Notes under the pieces: model-generated | Databases searched by the model: none | Told to the model about the DNA's origin: nothing | The model's input: only the letters and a program-made list of their open reading frames with translations | Part shown: positions 62,932 through 64,000 of the stretch, one piece after another | How the letters are laid out: the number at the start of each line of letters is the position of its first letter | How positions within the stretch are numbered: the first letter of the stretch is position 1 | Origin: Beijerinckiaceae bacterium | GTDB taxonomy: Bacteria; Pseudomonadota; Alphaproteobacteria; Rhizobiales; Beijerinckiaceae | Reading direction: 5' to 3' | Assembly: GCA_947452005.1 (NCBI GenBank) | Contig: CANGBC010000006.1 | Location: 62,001-126,000 of the forward strand | Length of the DNA: 64,000 nt | Position numbers and translations under genes: made by a program

Positions 62932-64000
62932 TCACCTCCACACACGTTGCGACGGCAATGGGCCGATGTCCGTTGCAAATGTTTGCAAGCCCGAGGTAAC
63001 AAAGGGCGCGGCCAACAGCACCACACTGCCAGGCGTCACACGCATGGGCCAAAAGCCAGACACTGCACCGCTGAGCGGGGCCTGCCACATCTGCATCTGC
63101 TTCCAGCCATGCGTGGCGTTGAAAATCCGCGCTAGCACATCCGTCCACAGATCATGCGATATGCCATCAATCAGCATGCGCGTGATGCTGTCGGTTTGCG
63201 CCATGACGAGCGCGCCACTGATCACCCGGAAATAAAGCCCCGCCGTCACACCACGCCCGACATGGCGCGCGCTCGACAAAGGCGCATAATAATTGACGCC
63301 CTGTACAGCGGCGGGTGAGGCCACGCCCGCGCCCGCTGTCACTTGCAAAACGAAAAACTCAGATGCCCCCGCCTGCGCATTGATCGGCCTGATCTTGTTC
63401 AACAGATCCGAGATAGGCACCAACGTGCCGCCTGGCCGCGCCACGCCATAATTGGCACGCGTCGCGCCATTCACACTGGTCAGCCATGTCGCATCGGCGA
63501 AAGTGGTCACCGCAGGCGTCACGGGTTCCGGATTGCCCGCAAACCGACCGCCATCATCCAGTAAATTCACACCCGTCACGGACGGCGCAATCGTTGGGTC
63601 GCTCAAGCCATTGGGAAAAGACACACGCGCAGTGGCAGGATCAACCACCAGTGCTTCTTTCCACGCCGCACCATCCGCCGAAACCTTGATGCGATATTTG
63701 TCATCCCCCATCAGGCCGGTTTCGACACGACCCGACCAATTGGATTGGTAGAGCTGCGAAACCGTGTTGCTTGCCTGCTCGCGATTTAACGCAATGCGCA
63801 CATCACCCGTGCCGCCATCGCCCACATTAAAGGGCGCAAACAAGATATTATTGCCCTTGTTCACGACTTGCGCGCGCGGATCGGGAGTGCGTAAATCGGC
63901 AAAGCCGTTGGGGAAATTCACCCGTCCGGTGGCAGGATCAACCACCAGTGCTTCTTTCCACGCCGCACCATCCGCCGAAACCTTAATGCGATATTTGTCA
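62932..64000 (-). CDS. Phage tail/fibre-like protein, 5' end cut by window edge
   Basis: The frame is open to the right edge; 355 codons are visible. The N-terminal visible part is a tandem repeat: DKYRIKVSADGAAWKEAL...VDPATGRVNFPNG recurs 99 residues later. The C-terminal 160 residues are Ala/Gly/Ser-rich and end in DIGPLPSQRVWR. It resembles DUF2793-type phage or GTA tail proteins, a recollection rather than a search. The stop is three bases before the endolysin start, and the region encoding the C-terminus contains the endolysin ribosome site, so the genes are one lysis/tail module. Confidence 0.6.
   Translation of the reverse strand, partial: DKYRIKVSADGAAWKEALVVDPATGRVNFPNGFADLRTPDPRAQVVNKGNNILFAPFNVGDGGTGDVRIALNREQASNTVSQLYQSNWSGRVETGLMGDDKYRIKVSADGAAWKEALVVDPATARVSFPNGLSDPTIAPSVTGVNLLDDGGRFAGNPEPVTPAVTTFADATWLTSVNGATRANYGVARPGGTLVPISDLLNKIRPINAQAGASEFFVLQVTAGAGVASPAAVQGVNYYAPLSSARHVGRGVTAGLYFRVISGALVMAQTDSITRMLIDGISHDLWTDVLARIFNATHGWKQMQMWQAPLSGAVSGFWPMRVTPGSVVLLAAPFVTSGLQTFATDIGPLPSQRVWR
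63634..64000. repeat. Direct repeat, 297-base period, in the tail-protein gene
   Basis: Bases 63634-63703 and 63931-64000 are identical except one position (TTGATGCG against TTAATGCG). The period is 297 bases, equal to 99 codons, so the reading frame is kept and the protein gains a repeat unit. More units may lie beyond the right edge. Confidence 0.9.

Overview
The window is a contiguous, gene-dense stretch of an alphaproteobacterial chromosome, most likely from the order Hyphomicrobiales (Rhizobiales). The evidence is the gene order: rpiA / DUF2059 / gor with divergent gph; a complete cbb3 oxidase cluster (ccoNOQP-GHIS) with a FixK-type box; a feuP/feuQ-like pair directly before ccmIEFH (cycHJKL) and degP; and a response regulator / kinase / glnE block. 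A cluster of GANTC (CcrM-type) sites also fits this class. The DNA is GC-rich, genes are closely spaced and often overlap, and no gene-free stretch exceeds 300 bases. Family assignments were made by reading motifs, not by database search.

Layout. 1-5.7 kb: truncated gor, a DUF2059 protein and rpiA (minus), divergent gph and a small membrane protein, then a proteasome-like Ntn-hydrolase candidate, a lipoprotein and other small secreted or membrane proteins. 5.8-9.6 kb: a secreted protein, tRNA-Val(CAC), an L,D-transpeptidase, moaA and an EamA permease. 9.7-13.5 kb: a TRAP transporter of the 2-oxoacid (TakP) type, with its membrane subunits convergent to its binding protein. 13.7-25 kb: a 3-hydroxyisobutyrate dehydrogenase-like enzyme, an Fe-S uracil-DNA glycosylase relative, a membrane histidine kinase, an S10 peptidase, divergent cobT/cobS, DUF1289, a TauE exporter, a cysteine-rich helical protein, dusA and a GH13 glucosidase.

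25-35.4 kb: a universal stress protein and the microaerobic respiration cluster. Reading leftward from the FixK box, ccoNOQP encodes the oxidase, ccoGHIS its maturation factors, and a translationally coupled MFS gene carries the Met/His spacing of CcoA copper importers. 35.5-46.5 kb: a small Tat-exported protein, a pcaB-like lyase, a class II aldolase, a GlcG-like protein, otsB/otsA (trehalose synthesis), a DJ-1/PfpI protein, a glyoxalase, a CDF metal transporter and pepN.

46.7-62.1 kb: a signalling and cytochrome-c maturation block. It holds a PAS kinase behind a dense GANTC cluster, glnE, a two-component pair, a DegP-like protease, ccmH-F-E-I, and a feuP/feuQ-like pair preceded by a small exported protein in the feuN position. 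62.1-64 kb: phage-type genes, namely a GH108 endolysin with a membrane tail that has its own start, and a tail/fibre-like protein with a 99-residue tandem repeat running off the right edge.

Two themes tie the genes together. One is low-oxygen respiration and its cofactors: the cbb3 oxidase, its copper supply by CcoI and the CcoA-like protein, and haem attachment by Ccm. The other is envelope and stress physiology: trehalose, aldehyde defence, DegP, feuPQ and the L,D-transpeptidase.
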